Shown: positions 36,148-45,500 of the stretch, piece by piece | How the letters are laid out: each line of letters opens with the position of its first letter | Position numbering within the stretch: position 1 is the stretch's first letter | Assembly: GCF_047730065.1 (NCBI RefSeq) | Contig: NZ_CP159829.1 | Location: 2,232,001-2,296,000, forward strand | Length of the DNA stretch: 64,000 nt | Direction: 5' to 3' | Origin: Njordibacter sp028825405 | GTDB lineage: Bacteria; Pseudomonadota; Gammaproteobacteria; Pseudomonadales; Balneatricaceae | Made by a program: the position numbers and the translations under genes | Notes under the pieces: generated by a model | Databases searched by the model: none | What the model was told of the DNA's origin: nothing | What the model saw: only the letters and a program-made list of their open reading frames with translations

Positions 36148-37182
36148 TTATTGAACCACTAGCGGCAAGTCACTTAATGGCCAGCGTGGCTTTACTTTAA
36201 GCGTCAGGTCATCAGATTGGCCAGCTGCCAAACGCTGAGCACCTGCGTAAGCGATCATTGCCCCGTTGTCAGTGCAGTATTCTGGCCTTGGGTAATACAC
36301 CTTAGCACGCAATTTAGCAGTCTCTGCTGCTAGCTTTTCCCGTAGGGCCAAGTTAGCACTCACTCCACCCGCCATAACGAGCGTAGAGAGCTGCGTTTGC
36401 TGTAAAGCGCGACGGCACTTAATGGCCAATGTATCAACCACAGCCTGTTGAAAGGCGACCGCAATGTCGGCTTTGTCGTGCTCATGCAATAGCCCTTGCT
36501 GCTTTTGGATGTCTTGAATGGCATACAGTACCGCGGTCTTTAAACCACTAAAGCTCATATCTAGTCCAGGTCTATCGACCATCGGGCGCGGAAACTTAAA
36601 TCGCGAGGCATCTCCTTTTAAGGCTAACTGAGCCACCAAGGGACCACCTGGATAGTCTAAATCCATCATCTTGGCAACCTTGTCAAAGGCTTCACCAGCG
36701 GCGTCGTCTAAAGATTCGCCAAGCAATTCGTATGCACCCAAAGACCGTACATGCACCAATTGTGTATGACCACCTGAAACTAACAGCGCCACAAAAGGTG
36801 GTTTCGGGGCATGTTCTTCTAGCATGGGAGCTAGCAAGTGCCCTTCCATATGATGCACACCAATGGTGGGTAGATCCCATGCCATGCCTAAAGCACGACC
36901 TGTAGCAGCTCCCACCATCAAAGCCCCAATTAACCCAGGTCCTGCAGTATAGGCAACCCCATCGACGTCACCATAAGCTAAGCCTGCCTTATCGAACACC
37001 TCTCTCATTAATGGCACCAACTTACGGATATGATCTCTGGAGGCTAATTCTGGCACCACTCCACCGTATTCAGCGTGCACAGCCACCTGACTATAAAGCG
37101 CCTCAGACAATATACCCTTTTGAGTATCGTAGATGGCGACCCCAGTTTCATCACAAGATGTTTCTATGCCTAATACGCGCAT
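36148..37182 (-). CDS. tsaD: tRNA N6-adenosine threonylcarbamoyltransferase
   Basis: TsaD transfers threonylcarbamoyl to A37 of ANN-decoding tRNAs with TsaB and TsaE. The 344-residue ASKHA protein has VLGIETSCDETGVAIYD, the metal motif VHHMEGHLLAP and LLVSGGHTQLV. It is divergent from rpsU, the usual arrangement. Confidence 0.97.
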   Translation of the reverse strand: MRVLGIETSCDETGVAIYDTQKGILSEALYSQVAVHAEYGGVVPELASRDHIRKLVPLMREVFDKAGLAYGDVDGVAYTAGPGLIGALMVGAATGRALGMAWDLPTIGVHHMEGHLLAPMLEEHAPKPPFVALLVSGGHTQLVHVRSLGAYELLGESLDDAAGEAFDKVAKMMDLDYPGGPLVAQLALKGDASRFKFPRPMVDRPGLDMSFSGLKTAVLYAIQDIQKQQGLLHEHDKADIAVAFQQAVVDTLAIKCRRALQQTQLSTLVMAGGVSANLALREKLAAETAKLRAKVYYPRPEYCTDNGAMIAYAGAQRLAAGQSDDLTLKVKPRWPLSDLPLVVQ

Positions 37183-37314
37183 GAATGACTTTATTAACTC
37201 TATTATTTGGACAATCAGGGCCGAATTTTACCTTTCATCAAGCCTAAAGACCACACGTAGAAGTGTGAATTGCCCTATCTATAGAAAACACCTTTAACTT
37301 GATGACAAATGGGC

Positions 37315-37344
37315 TTTACACTGGCCGACACATAAGAGTAAAAT
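37315..37344 (+). promoter_or_regulatory. Probable sigma-70 promoter of rpsU
   Basis: TTTACA (37315-37320) and TAAAAT (37339-37344) are separated by 18 bases, about 117 bases before the rpsU ATG in the tsaD-rpsU divergent region. No other convincing pair was seen between 37183 and 37460. Confidence 0.5.
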
Positions 37345-37460
37345 ATGCGGCCTTGATCAATTAGGAACACTTTCTCCAGTCGAACGATGAGACCATGAGT
37401 CAGTGCATAGAAAAACATTCGGATGGCTGCCTAATGCGGCGTCCACAATTAGGTAGAGAT

Positions 37461-37676
37461 ATGCCAGCTGTAAAACTGAAAGACAACGAACCATTTGACA
37501 TTGCCCTACGTCGCTTTAAGCGTGCTTGTGAAAAAGCAGGCACTTTAGCAGATGTTCGCTCAAAAGAATTCTACGAGAAGCCAACCAGCGTGCGCAAGCG
37601 TCAAGCTGCAGCTGCCGTTAAGCGCCACGCGAAGAAGCTAGTTCGCGAGAACCGTCGTCACGTTCGCTTATACTAG
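37461..37676 (+). CDS. rpsU: 30S ribosomal protein bS21
   Basis: bS21 is a 71-residue basic protein of the 30S platform. The open frame starts at 37395, but the true start is the ATG at 37461 after AGGTAGAG. The sequence MPAVKLKDNEPFDIALRRFK and the C-terminus RENRRHVRLY are diagnostic. It leads the rpsU-yqeY-dnaG-rpoD macromolecular-synthesis cluster. Confidence 0.97.
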   Translation: MPAVKLKDNEPFDIALRRFKRACEKAGTLADVRSKEFYEKPTSVRKRQAAAAVKRHAKKLVRENRRHVRLY

Positions 37677-37767
37677 GCTTTACGCCCAACACAGAACCTT
37701 GCACGACCTGCTTTACAGCCAATAAACAAAGCACAGTTTAAAGGCATAGTTGAGTAAAGCGATACTT

Positions 37768-37795
37768 AGGGGCGGTTTTTCAGTTACCCGCCCCT
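37768..37795 (+). terminator. Hairpin downstream of rpsU
   Basis: An 8-bp GC-rich stem (AGGGGCGG paired with CCGCCCCT, 12-base loop) follows rpsU and ends in a short T-rich stretch. It is probably a partial terminator, of the kind that lets abundant rpsU mRNA be uncoupled from dnaG-rpoD. Confidence 0.65.
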
Positions 37796-37818
37796 TTGTC
37801 GTTTCTGACGTTTACGCA

Positions 37819-37846
37819 TTGAGTGTACGCCTAGTTACGCTATAAT
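37819..37846 (+). promoter_or_regulatory. Probable sigma-70 promoter of yqeY-dnaG
   Basis: TTGAGT (37819-37824) and a perfect TATAAT (37841-37846) are spaced by 16 bases, 29 bases before the yqeY ATG. It lies just after the rpsU hairpin, so it can restart transcription for the distal part of the cluster. Confidence 0.7.
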
Positions 37847-37875
37847 TACTGAAACCAACTCAGCGAGAATTCACC

Positions 37876-38322
37876 ATGTCCAATTTAAAGCTTCAACTTA
37901 AAGATGCTCAAAAACAAGCCATGCGTGACAAAAACAAACCTCGCTTAACCTGCATCCGCACCATGATGTCCGAATTCAAACGCATCGAAGTTGACGAGCG
38001 CATTGAGTTAGACCAAGCCCGTGGCTTGGCCGTACTTGATAAAATGCTCAAGCAACGTCGCGATTCTATCAGCCAATATGAAGCCGCTAACCGCCAAGAC
38101 TTAGCCGACATTGAACACTCAGAAATCAGTGTGATTCAGGAATTTTTACCCACGCCCCTTACCGATGACGAAGTGAGCCAGCTCATTACCCAAGCCATCG
38201 CTGATTCTGGCGCCAGCAGCATGCAAGACATGGGCAAAGTGATGGGTATTTTAAAACCGCAGTTGCAAGGACGAGCAGATATTGGCAAAGTAAGTGGCCA
38301 AATTAAAGCGCAACTCGCTTAA
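37876..38322 (+). CDS. yqeY: GatB/YqeY domain-containing protein
   Basis: This 148-residue all-helical YqeY protein (LKDAQKQAMRDKNKPRLTCI, FLPTPLTDDEV, DMGKVMGILKPQLQGRADIG) resembles the tail domain of amidotransferase subunit GatB. Its role is not settled; tRNA-linked amidation has been proposed for the family. Its position between rpsU and dnaG is common in gammaproteobacteria. Confidence 0.93.
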   Translation: MSNLKLQLKDAQKQAMRDKNKPRLTCIRTMMSEFKRIEVDERIELDQARGLAVLDKMLKQRRDSISQYEAANRQDLADIEHSEISVIQEFLPTPLTDDEVSQLITQAIADSGASSMQDMGKVMGILKPQLQGRADIGKVSGQIKAQLA

Positions 38323-38345
38323 GCTTTTATTAAAAGGCAAACCAC

Positions 38346-40415
38346 TTGGCGTCACGCATACCGCAAGCATTCATTGATGAACTTCTCGACCGTACCGACA
38401 TTGTCGACTTAGTCGATGGTCACGTAAAGCTGAAAAAAACAGGCCGCAACTATTCAGCCTGCTGCCCTTTCCACAAAGAAAAAACCCCTTCCTTTAGTGT
38501 CGCTCCTGATAAGCAGTTTTATTATTGCTTTGGCTGCGGCGCCGGCGGCAACGCTATTGGCTTTATGATGCAATTGGCAAACATGAATTTCCCAGAAGCG
38601 GTGGAAGAACTGGCTGGTAAAGCCGGCCTCACTGTGCCTAAAGATGACAGCATTACTAGCAAAGCGGCCTCAGCAGCCAGCCAAGCTAAAACTCAAGCTC
38701 GCAACCAAGCTTACGCATTACTCAACAGCGCCAGTCAGTATTACCAGAGCCAATTACGCCGTCATCCAGATCGGCAAAAAGCGGTCACTTACCTTAAAGG
38801 TCGAGGTCTAAACGGCCAAATAGCCCAGCGCTTTGGTGTTGGCTATGCCCCCGCTGGTTGGCAAAATTTAATGCAAGAACTGGCTCCAAAAAAAGAGCAA
38901 GAACAAGCACTTATTGACGCCGGCATGGCCGTAGAGAAAGAAGAAAACAAACGCCGCTACGACCGTTTCAGGGATCGGATTATGTTCCCGATTAAAGATT
39001 ACAAAGGCCGTATTATTGCGTTTGGTGGCCGTGTGTTAGGCGATGATAAACCCAAATACCTAAACTCCCCAGAAACGGTGGTTTTTCACAAACAAAAAGA
39101 GCTTTATGGACTTTATGAAGCCCGCCAACATGAACGTAACCTGAAACGCATTATGGTGGTTGAGGGGTACATGGATGTGGTGGCGCTAGCACAGCACGAC
39201 ATTAATTATGCTGTCGCCACCCTTGGCACCAGCACCAGCAGTTTTCATTTAGAACGTATTTTTAAATTGGTTAGCGAAGTGGTGTTTTGTTTTGATGGTG
39301 ACGCTGCAGGACTCAAAGCAGCAGATCGCGCAATGCACACCTGCCTGCCTTTTATGGCAGATGGCCGTCAGGCACGCTTTTTATTATTGCCCGATGGTGA
39401 AGACCCTGATTCTTTAGTGCGTCAAGAAGGTAAAGATCAGTTTACAGCTCGCATCGTCGACGCTACACCACTGAGCGATTTTTTGTTTCAACGTTTGAGC
39501 CAAGACCTAGATCCACATAATTTAGAACACAGAGCAAAACTTGCCACCGACGCTAGCCCGTTAATCGCCACCATCCCCAAAGGCATTATGCACAGCATGA
39601 TGGAGGCTCGATTAAGTAAGATTACGGGGCTAGACAAAGACACCTTAGCAGAGTTAAGTGCGCTTAAAACGCCCATTATGACTGAAGAGAGCAACATACA
39701 AGACTCTGCCAACACCCAGCAAAAGAACTCAGCAACTGCATTAGATGCGCCAACAATAAGGTCCCGTAATAGCAATGCCAATGATAAAGGTCATCATAAA
39801 GGTGATAGCAGAGAATATCCTGACTACCCCATAGCTGGTGCACAGCCAGATCACTTACAAGACGCCCAGCACTGGACCCAAGAATATCATGAGCAGCATC
39901 AGGCCACATCCACTGACGACCCGCTGACTGCGTTAAAACCATATTTTAGTGCCACCTTACCTAAGGTACAAAACCCCGCTCACGCCGCCTTGCGGATAAT
40001 ATTACGGCATCCAGAAACGGCAGAACATGTACCACAAATTCCCAGTCATTTAAGTGCATTAAAAATGCAAGACGCAGGCGTACTTATTCAGTTGCTTAAC
40101 ACCGTGCAGGATATGTTCCAAACCTTAAAGCGCTGGCCAAACCCTGCTGAATTGCATATTGAGTGCGCCACATGGGATGCTTGGCCAATGCTGCGGCAGC
40201 TAGCGGCTATGGAATCGCTTCTACCCCAAGGTAACTACCCACAACAGCTAGAAGAAGCCATTAGTCGACTCTTGGGACACCATTTTGAAGAACGTCTAAA
40301 CCAACTATTGCACTTGGCATCACAGCCTAATGCTGACGCCAGCATCAAAAAACAGCTAAAAGAGCTACTCAGAGAAAAAGAAGAGTTGCAAAAGCGGCTA
40401 AAAAGTAGACAATAG
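38346..40415 (+). CDS. dnaG: DNA primase
   Basis: DnaG lays down RNA primers at the replication fork. The 689-residue protein has the CHC2 zinc finger (CPFHKEKTPSFSV ... FYYCFGCGAGG, residues about 40-65) and the TOPRIM core (MVVEGYMDVVAL, CFDGDAAGLKAADRA). A polar low-complexity linker spans about 440-510 before the DnaB-binding domain. It starts at TTG 38346, 8 bases after AAAAGG; no better ATG exists. The linker is longer than in E. coli (581 residues in total). Confidence 0.96.
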   Translation: MASRIPQAFIDELLDRTDIVDLVDGHVKLKKTGRNYSACCPFHKEKTPSFSVAPDKQFYYCFGCGAGGNAIGFMMQLANMNFPEAVEELAGKAGLTVPKDDSITSKAASAASQAKTQARNQAYALLNSASQYYQSQLRRHPDRQKAVTYLKGRGLNGQIAQRFGVGYAPAGWQNLMQELAPKKEQEQALIDAGMAVEKEENKRRYDRFRDRIMFPIKDYKGRIIAFGGRVLGDDKPKYLNSPETVVFHKQKELYGLYEARQHERNLKRIMVVEGYMDVVALAQHDINYAVATLGTSTSSFHLERIFKLVSEVVFCFDGDAAGLKAADRAMHTCLPFMADGRQARFLLLPDGEDPDSLVRQEGKDQFTARIVDATPLSDFLFQRLSQDLDPHNLEHRAKLATDASPLIATIPKGIMHSMMEARLSKITGLDKDTLAELSALKTPIMTEESNIQDSANTQQKNSATALDAPTIRSRNSNANDKGHHKGDSREYPDYPIAGAQPDHLQDAQHWTQEYHEQHQATSTDDPLTALKPYFSATLPKVQNPAHAALRIILRHPETAEHVPQIPSHLSALKMQDAGVLIQLLNTVQDMFQTLKRWPNPAELHIECATWDAWPMLRQLAAMESLLPQGNYPQQLEEAISRLLGHHFEERLNQLLHLASQPNADASIKKQLKELLREKEELQKRLKSRQ

Positions 40416-40571
40416 CTTTATTGCGGATCTTTTACTGGTCCGAGGCTATCGGGCGGCATGCTAGGCATCGCAAAAACAGACCCAATTTAGCCCTAGCCGC
40501 GTGCAGGCCTCAAAAAGCACAAAACATCAGCTAATCTCGTAGGATTTGTGGCGGAATCTTGGTTTTTCCAC

Positions 40572-40577
40572 TATAAT
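40572..40577 (+). promoter_or_regulatory. Possible -10 element upstream of rpoD
   Basis: A perfect TATAAT lies 47 bases before the rpoD ATG. No good -35 was seen at 16-18 bases, so an activator, extended element or another sigma could be involved. It suggests rpoD can be transcribed apart from dnaG. Confidence 0.4.
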
Positions 40578-40624
40578 CGAGAGCTGACTTTTTCATATAT
40601 CCGCTCACTAAATATAGGGTTGCC

Positions 40625-42430
40625 ATGGCCGCCAATGAACAGCAACAATCGCGCCTAAAAGAACTGATCACCAAAGGGCGTGAGCAGGGCTTTTTAACTT
40701 ACGCAGAAGTTAACGACCACCTGCCTCAAAATATCGCAGATCCAGATCAAGTCGAAGATATCATCGGTATGATTAACGACATGGGCATTACTGTATCTGA
40801 GCAAGCGCCAGATGCTGAAACACTGCTCATGACCGACGGTGACTCTACCGATGAAGCCGCCGCTGAAGAAGCTGCTGCAGCGTTGGCAGCAGTGGAAAAC
40901 GAGGCTGGCCGCACGACTGACCCTGTGCGTATGTATATGCGCGAAATGGGTACCGTAGAATTACTCACCCGTGAGGGTGAGATCGTCATTGCTAAACGCA
41001 TTGAAGAAGGCCTGCGGGATGTAATGGCAGCTTTAGCGCATTATCCTGACAGTGTCATTACCATTATCGATGTGTATAAACGCATCTTTACTGAAGAAGG
41101 CCGCTTAAGTGATCTTTTTAGTGGTTATATTGATCCAGATGGTGAACCTAACCCATCGCCGATCAACCCAACGACAGTTGTCAAAAGTGATGATGATGAC
41201 GAAGAAGAAACAGATAATGGTCCAGATCCCATTGAAACGGCTGAACGCTTTGCCGAACTAGAGGAACATCTGGTCGTGGCTCTGCTGGCAGTTGAAAAAC
41301 ATGGCCGCGAAAGCAAGCAAGCTAAGGAAGCCTATGCTCACCTTGGCTTTTTGTTCTCACCACTAAAATTAGTGCCTAAGCATTTTGAATCTGTAGCGAA
41401 ATACCCCCGTGGCGCACTTGCTCGCATTCGTGCCCAAGAAAAGATTATTACCATCATCTGTAATCGCAAAGCAAAAATGCCGCGTGATGTTTTCCTTGCC
41501 GAGTTTCCAGGTAACGAAACCAATATTGAATGGGCTGATGAGTTGATTGCCAGTGGTGCCTCTTATGCGCCTGCTATTCGCCGAAATGCGGTCGATCTGC
41601 GCCGTGCGCAACGAAAGCTTTCTATGGTGGTTGAAGAGGCTGGGCTTAGCCTAGCCGAAATCAAAGACATCAACCGTCGCATGACCATGGGCGAAGTTAG
41701 AGCCCGACGTGCTAAAAAAGAAATGGTGGAAGCCAACCTACGTTTGGTGATCTCTATTGCTAAAAAATACACCAACCGTGGCCTGCAGTTCTTGGATCTA
41801 ATCCAAGAAGGTAACATAGGCCTAATGAAGGCCGTCGATAAGTTCGAATATCGTCGTGGTTATAAGTTTTCTACTTACGCTACCTGGTGGATCCGTCAGG
41901 CCATCACCCGCTCGATTGCTGACCAAGCGCGCACCATCCGTATTCCTGTGCACATGATAGAAACGATTAACAAGCTTAATCGTATCTCTCGCCAAATGCT
42001 TCAGGAAATGGGTCGCGAGCCTACGCCAGAGGAGCTAGGTGAACGCATGGAAATGCCCGAAGATAAGATTCGTAAAGTACTTAAAATTGCGAAAGAGCCT
42101 ATCTCAATGGAAACGCCCATTGGCGATGATGAAGACTCCAGCTTGGGTGACTTTATCGAAGACAGTTCGATGGATTCTCCCATCGACTCCGCCACTGGAG
42201 AAGGCCTGCGTGAAGCGACGCGGGACGTATTAGCTGGCCTAACAGCCCGTGAGTCTAAGGTACTGCGTATGCGTTTTGGTATCGAGATGAATACTGACCA
42301 TACCTTAGAAGAAGTGGGAAAACAGTTTGATGTGACACGTGAACGTATCCGCCAAATTGAAGCCAAAGCACTGCGTAAATTGCGCCACCCAATGCGCTCT
42401 GACCACTTGCGTAGTTTTATCGAAGACTAA
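40625..42430 (+). CDS. rpoD: RNA polymerase sigma-70 factor
   Basis: RpoD is the housekeeping sigma factor. At 601 residues it has region 1.1 (LKELITKGREQGFLTYAEVN), region 1.2 (DPVRMYMREMGTVELLTREG), an acidic non-conserved region about 190-200 (DDDDEEE), region 2 (FLDLIQEGNIGLMKAVDKFE, YATWWIRQAI) and the region 4 helix-turn-helix (LEEVGKQFDVTRERIRQIEA). All motifs are full-length. Confidence 0.98.
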   Translation: MAANEQQQSRLKELITKGREQGFLTYAEVNDHLPQNIADPDQVEDIIGMINDMGITVSEQAPDAETLLMTDGDSTDEAAAEEAAAALAAVENEAGRTTDPVRMYMREMGTVELLTREGEIVIAKRIEEGLRDVMAALAHYPDSVITIIDVYKRIFTEEGRLSDLFSGYIDPDGEPNPSPINPTTVVKSDDDDEEETDNGPDPIETAERFAELEEHLVVALLAVEKHGRESKQAKEAYAHLGFLFSPLKLVPKHFESVAKYPRGALARIRAQEKIITIICNRKAKMPRDVFLAEFPGNETNIEWADELIASGASYAPAIRRNAVDLRRAQRKLSMVVEEAGLSLAEIKDINRRMTMGEVRARRAKKEMVEANLRLVISIAKKYTNRGLQFLDLIQEGNIGLMKAVDKFEYRRGYKFSTYATWWIRQAITRSIADQARTIRIPVHMIETINKLNRISRQMLQEMGREPTPEELGERMEMPEDKIRKVLKIAKEPISMETPIGDDEDSSLGDFIEDSSMDSPIDSATGEGLREATRDVLAGLTARESKVLRMRFGIEMNTDHTLEEVGKQFDVTRERIRQIEAKALRKLRHPMRSDHLRSFIED

Positions 42431-42446
42431 GTATTACCTTGATAGT

Positions 42447-42487
42447 CTGCCATTCCTACCAGACCCCAATGGTCTGTTAGGTGGCAG
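42447..42487 (+). terminator. Terminator-like hairpin after rpoD
   Basis: An interrupted inverted repeat 17 bases after the rpoD stop pairs CTGCCA with TGGCAG and, inside, CAGACC with GGTCTG around a short loop. No clean U tract follows. Position makes it the likely end of the rpoD transcript. Confidence 0.6.
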
Positions 42488-42604
42488 TCTTCATTGCCCT
42501 CCTAACACTGACATCTAACAGCCTCAACTAATAAATTTATAAGTCTGTATTGTTGCGGATAATTTCGCTATATTGCTGTACGTTCAATCGTTGGCTATGT
42601 GCTT

Positions 42605-43570
42605 ATGTTCAGCAACCTATTTAAATCAAGCAATGCCATAGGCATCATGTCTGCCATTGGCGCCAGCGTATGTTTCTCCACCACCGACGTAACCATTAAG
42701 TTTCTAAGCGACGCCTATGCACTGCACCAAATTATACTGCTGCGCTCATTGGTTGGTATCGCCCTCATTTTCACGTTGCTACTGGCAAGCTCTGGCGGCC
42801 TAAAAAGTTTAAAAACTAAGCGTCTAGCCCGACATATAGTTCGGGGCAGCTGTGTGGTAATGGCCAACATGTTGTTTTTTCTAGGTTTGGTGGCTATGCC
42901 ACTCGCTGATGCCGTGGCATTGTTCTTTATCAGTCCCAGTGTCATCACCCTATTCTCGATCATCTTTCTCAAAGAACATGTTGGTCTGCACCGCTGGCTC
43001 GCCATCGGCTTAGGTTTCTTGGGTGTCTTGATTATGGTGCAGCCAGGCAGCAGCCAATTTATGTTTGCGTCTTTACTGCCTATTGGTGCAGCATTTTGTT
43101 ATGCCAGCTTGCATACACTGACTCGCACCATGCGTGATACCGAGTCAGCTGCGACTATGACGTTTTATATTCAAATCACCTTTGTCGTTGTTAGTACTGC
43201 CATGTGGATGGCCGTGGGAGATGGCAGTTTTAACGATGCCAGCAGTCCGTCTCTAAACTTTCTGTTACGGCCATGGGGGCCTTGGCAGTATGATGATACC
43301 AAGCTGTTTATTTTATTGGGTGCAGGAAGCGCCTTAGGGGGTTATCTTATTAGCCAAGCATACCGCCATGCTGAGTCTGCTCTGGCGGCTCCATTTGAAT
43401 ACGTTTCCCTGCCGTTGGCAATGGTATTTGGGATTTTTATATTTGACGAATGGCCTAGCCACTTGACTCTCATTGGCAGCAGTTTAATCTTAACTTCAGG
43501 CCTTTACACCTTATATAGAGAAACGCTGCACCTACGCAAGCCACAAATGGCGAGGGCTCATCCACGCTAG
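42605..43570 (+). CDS. EamA/DMT-family transporter
   Basis: This 321-residue inner-membrane protein has about 10 transmembrane segments in two EamA repeats (first: GIMSAIGASVCFSTTDVTIK; second: GAAFCYASLHTLTRTM). The family exports amino acids or metabolites; the substrate is unknown. A GTG at 42599 is also in frame. Confidence 0.88.
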   Translation: MFSNLFKSSNAIGIMSAIGASVCFSTTDVTIKFLSDAYALHQIILLRSLVGIALIFTLLLASSGGLKSLKTKRLARHIVRGSCVVMANMLFFLGLVAMPLADAVALFFISPSVITLFSIIFLKEHVGLHRWLAIGLGFLGVLIMVQPGSSQFMFASLLPIGAAFCYASLHTLTRTMRDTESAATMTFYIQITFVVVSTAMWMAVGDGSFNDASSPSLNFLLRPWGPWQYDDTKLFILLGAGSALGGYLISQAYRHAESALAAPFEYVSLPLAMVFGIFIFDEWPSHLTLIGSSLILTSGLYTLYRETLHLRKPQMARAHPR

Positions 43571-43619
43571 CCCATACCCTTAGATTGTCCAGGCTAGTGA
43601 CCCAACCTAAAGCCTGAGT

Positions 43620-44192
43620 TTAAGACTTGAACTTGTTACGTGAGTTAGCCCACGGGTCAGGGGTAGTGCCACTGGTTTTAACTTCAGCAGAAGAAGCTGA
43701 CTTTGCTTGGGGCTCCCAAGGTGACTTACTCCCTTGTTTAGACCAAGGTTTGTCTTGAGTCTTGGGTTTAGTTTTACTAGGTTGCCGATCTTTAGGGCTG
43801 TCGCGCCCCGCTAATTTATCATACTCGTTAGCCCTACTTTCACGCTGTTGTTGCAGCACTCCCGCATCTTCTAAGCTCAACTCACAAGGTGTACCTGGAC
43901 TCTGGTCTTCAGGAATGATTCGGTCCCGCGGTGGTAACTCGAATTGATCACTTGATACTTTTGGCAAATTTTTAAACTTATACAAATAAAAAGCTTCAAC
44001 TTTTTCACGCGCCCATTGTGTTTTCTTCAAGAATTTAACGCTAGAATCGACACTTGGGTTGGTTTTAAAACTATGAATATACAAATAAGCATGCAAAATC
44101 TCAAAACCATAGTGGTCCACAATTTCTGTGAGCATGGTTTTTAAGTTCAAGCCATGCAGGGGATTATTTTGGTAATTAACTTCTTTGGACAT
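43620..44192 (-). CDS. VF530 family DNA-binding protein with long polar tail
   Basis: The first 75 residues match the VF530/DUF2132 family: NNPLHGLNLKTMLTEIVDHYG, FKTNPSVDSSVKFLKKTQWA and REKVEAFYLY. VF530 proteins are normally 70-80 residues and the fold has been linked to DNA binding. Here a Lys/Pro/Ser-rich low-complexity tail of about 110 residues follows (SKTKPKTQDKPWSKQGSKSP), probably disordered. The GTG at 44204 is an alternative start. Confidence 0.85.
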   Translation of the reverse strand: MSKEVNYQNNPLHGLNLKTMLTEIVDHYGFEILHAYLYIHSFKTNPSVDSSVKFLKKTQWAREKVEAFYLYKFKNLPKVSSDQFELPPRDRIIPEDQSPGTPCELSLEDAGVLQQQRESRANEYDKLAGRDSPKDRQPSKTKPKTQDKPWSKQGSKSPWEPQAKSASSAEVKTSGTTPDPWANSRNKFKS

Positions 44193-44297
44193 GCCTAATT
44201 GCACCTAATATAATTCAACCTTAAAATTATACCTTATTGCAGACACTGATGGACAAATCCCTATGGTGTCGGTCATCTAACACTTAGCTTGAACCTG

Positions 44298-44332
44298 AAT
44301 ACCTAATACCTAATATCTAATACCTAACACCT
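44298..44332 (+). repeat. Five 7-bp tandem repeats upstream of the PhyH-family gene
   Basis: Five heptamers in a row (AATACCT, AATACCT, AATATCT, AATACCT, AACACCT) end 26 bases before the dioxygenase ATG. Their place in the probable promoter/leader means a change in copy number would alter spacing. Confidence 0.75.
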
Positions 44333-44358
44333 TAGCCTTAAAAATTGGAGCACCTTTA

Positions 44359-45192
44359 ATGGGCAAAGTACTTAGCCAACATCAAATTGAAAGCTACCAT
44401 AAAAAAGGTTTCATCTCTCCAATCGACGTCATGTCTGAGGATGAAGCCAATGCCTATGCAGAAAAATTAAAAGCTGCAGAAGCAAAATACCCCAAGGATT
44501 TAACAGGTGTTAACCGCAATAACGGCCATTTGTGTTTTAAGTTTCTAGATGATCTGGCATACCATCCAAAGGTTCTTGATGCCGTAGAAGACCTTTTGGG
44601 TTCCAGCTTTTCTTTGTGGGGAAGTGTTTTATTTATCAAAGAGCCCAACTCCAGCCACTTTGTAAGTTGGCACCAAGACGCGACCTACATGGGCATCACC
44701 CCCCATAATTTTGTCACCCCTTGGATTGCGCTCACCCACAGCACTCGATATACAGGTTGCATGAGTATGATTCCAGGCAGCCACCACAAAGATATCCAAC
44801 CCCACCAAGACACTTATGGTGCAGACAATATATTAACCCGTGGCCAAGAAGTCACTAACGTGGATGGCAGTTTAGGAGTAGACTTGATTCTCAAACCAGG
44901 CCAAATGTCCTTGCACCACGCCATGATCATTCATGGGTCACAACCTAACCGAAGCCAAGACCAGCGACGCATAGGCTTTGCTTTGCAGTCTTTCATGCCC
45001 GCAGCCGCAAAACAAACCATTGGACACAATAACTGGTCACCTGTGCGCGGTCATTGCGCCCAGAAAGGACACCGTTATTTACCTCGCCCACAGCAAGATA
45101 TGGCTGCCAGCAGTGTCCAGGTGCGGGACCAGTCCAACCAAAACTTTTCGGACATCCTTTACCATGGGGCGAAAATAAAAAGAGACTATTAA
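44359..45192 (+). CDS. Phytanoyl-CoA dioxygenase (PhyH) family protein
   Basis: This 277-residue Fe(II)/2-oxoglutarate dioxygenase shows the iron triad: HxD in SWHQDATYMG (about residue 108) and the distal His in HHAMIIHGSQPNRSQDQRR (about residue 195), with the Arg that holds 2-oxoglutarate nearby. MSMIPGSHHKD is also typical. The substrate is unknown; marine bacteria carry many PhyH paralogues. GGAG precedes the ATG by 7 bases. Confidence 0.9.
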   Translation: MGKVLSQHQIESYHKKGFISPIDVMSEDEANAYAEKLKAAEAKYPKDLTGVNRNNGHLCFKFLDDLAYHPKVLDAVEDLLGSSFSLWGSVLFIKEPNSSHFVSWHQDATYMGITPHNFVTPWIALTHSTRYTGCMSMIPGSHHKDIQPHQDTYGADNILTRGQEVTNVDGSLGVDLILKPGQMSLHHAMIIHGSQPNRSQDQRRIGFALQSFMPAAAKQTIGHNNWSPVRGHCAQKGHRYLPRPQQDMAASSVQVRDQSNQNFSDILYHGAKIKRDY

Positions 45193-45260
45193 ATCAGTGA
45201 TTTAGGCCGACTGAATCTTGATCTCAACCACCAGCACGGGTATCATGCGTGCTCCCATAC

Positions 45261-45336
45261 GGGCCTGTGGCGCAGCGGTTAGCGCAGAGGACTCATAATC
45301 CTTTGGTCGTCAGTTCAAATCTGACCAGGCCCACCA
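45261..45336 (+). tRNA. tRNA with CAU anticodon, probably tRNA-Ile2
   Basis: The 76-base gene folds into a complete cloverleaf: acceptor GGGCCTG/CAGGCCC, D stem GCGC/GCGC, anticodon stem GAGGA/TCCTT, loop CTCATAA with CAT at 45294-45296, T stem GTCAG/CTGAC, and encoded CCA. The anticodon fits elongator Met or the lysidine-modified Ile2. The anticodon arm and the TGGTC variable loop are nearest to ileX-type genes, so Ile2 is favoured. It marks the border between core and accessory DNA. Confidence 0.93.
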
Positions 45337-45370
45337 TACATAAACCCCTTACATTCAATGTATTGGGGAT

Positions 45371-45402
45371 AAAAAAGCCCAGTTAGATGCTGGGCTTTTT
45401 TA
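45371..45402 (+). terminator. Rho-independent terminator of the tRNA gene
   Basis: AAAAAAGCCCAG and CTGGGCTTTTTT form a 12-bp stem with an 8-base loop, ending in a T run, 35 bases after the tRNA. The A run on the 5' side makes it usable in both directions. Confidence 0.9.
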
Positions 45403-45500
45403 TACAAAATCGCTTCTGGGGAACACTGGGGGAACTTCAAACCCTAATCCAGCACAGTTGTCGTTAGATAAATCAAGAATCGGACGGCCAAATACTGGCT

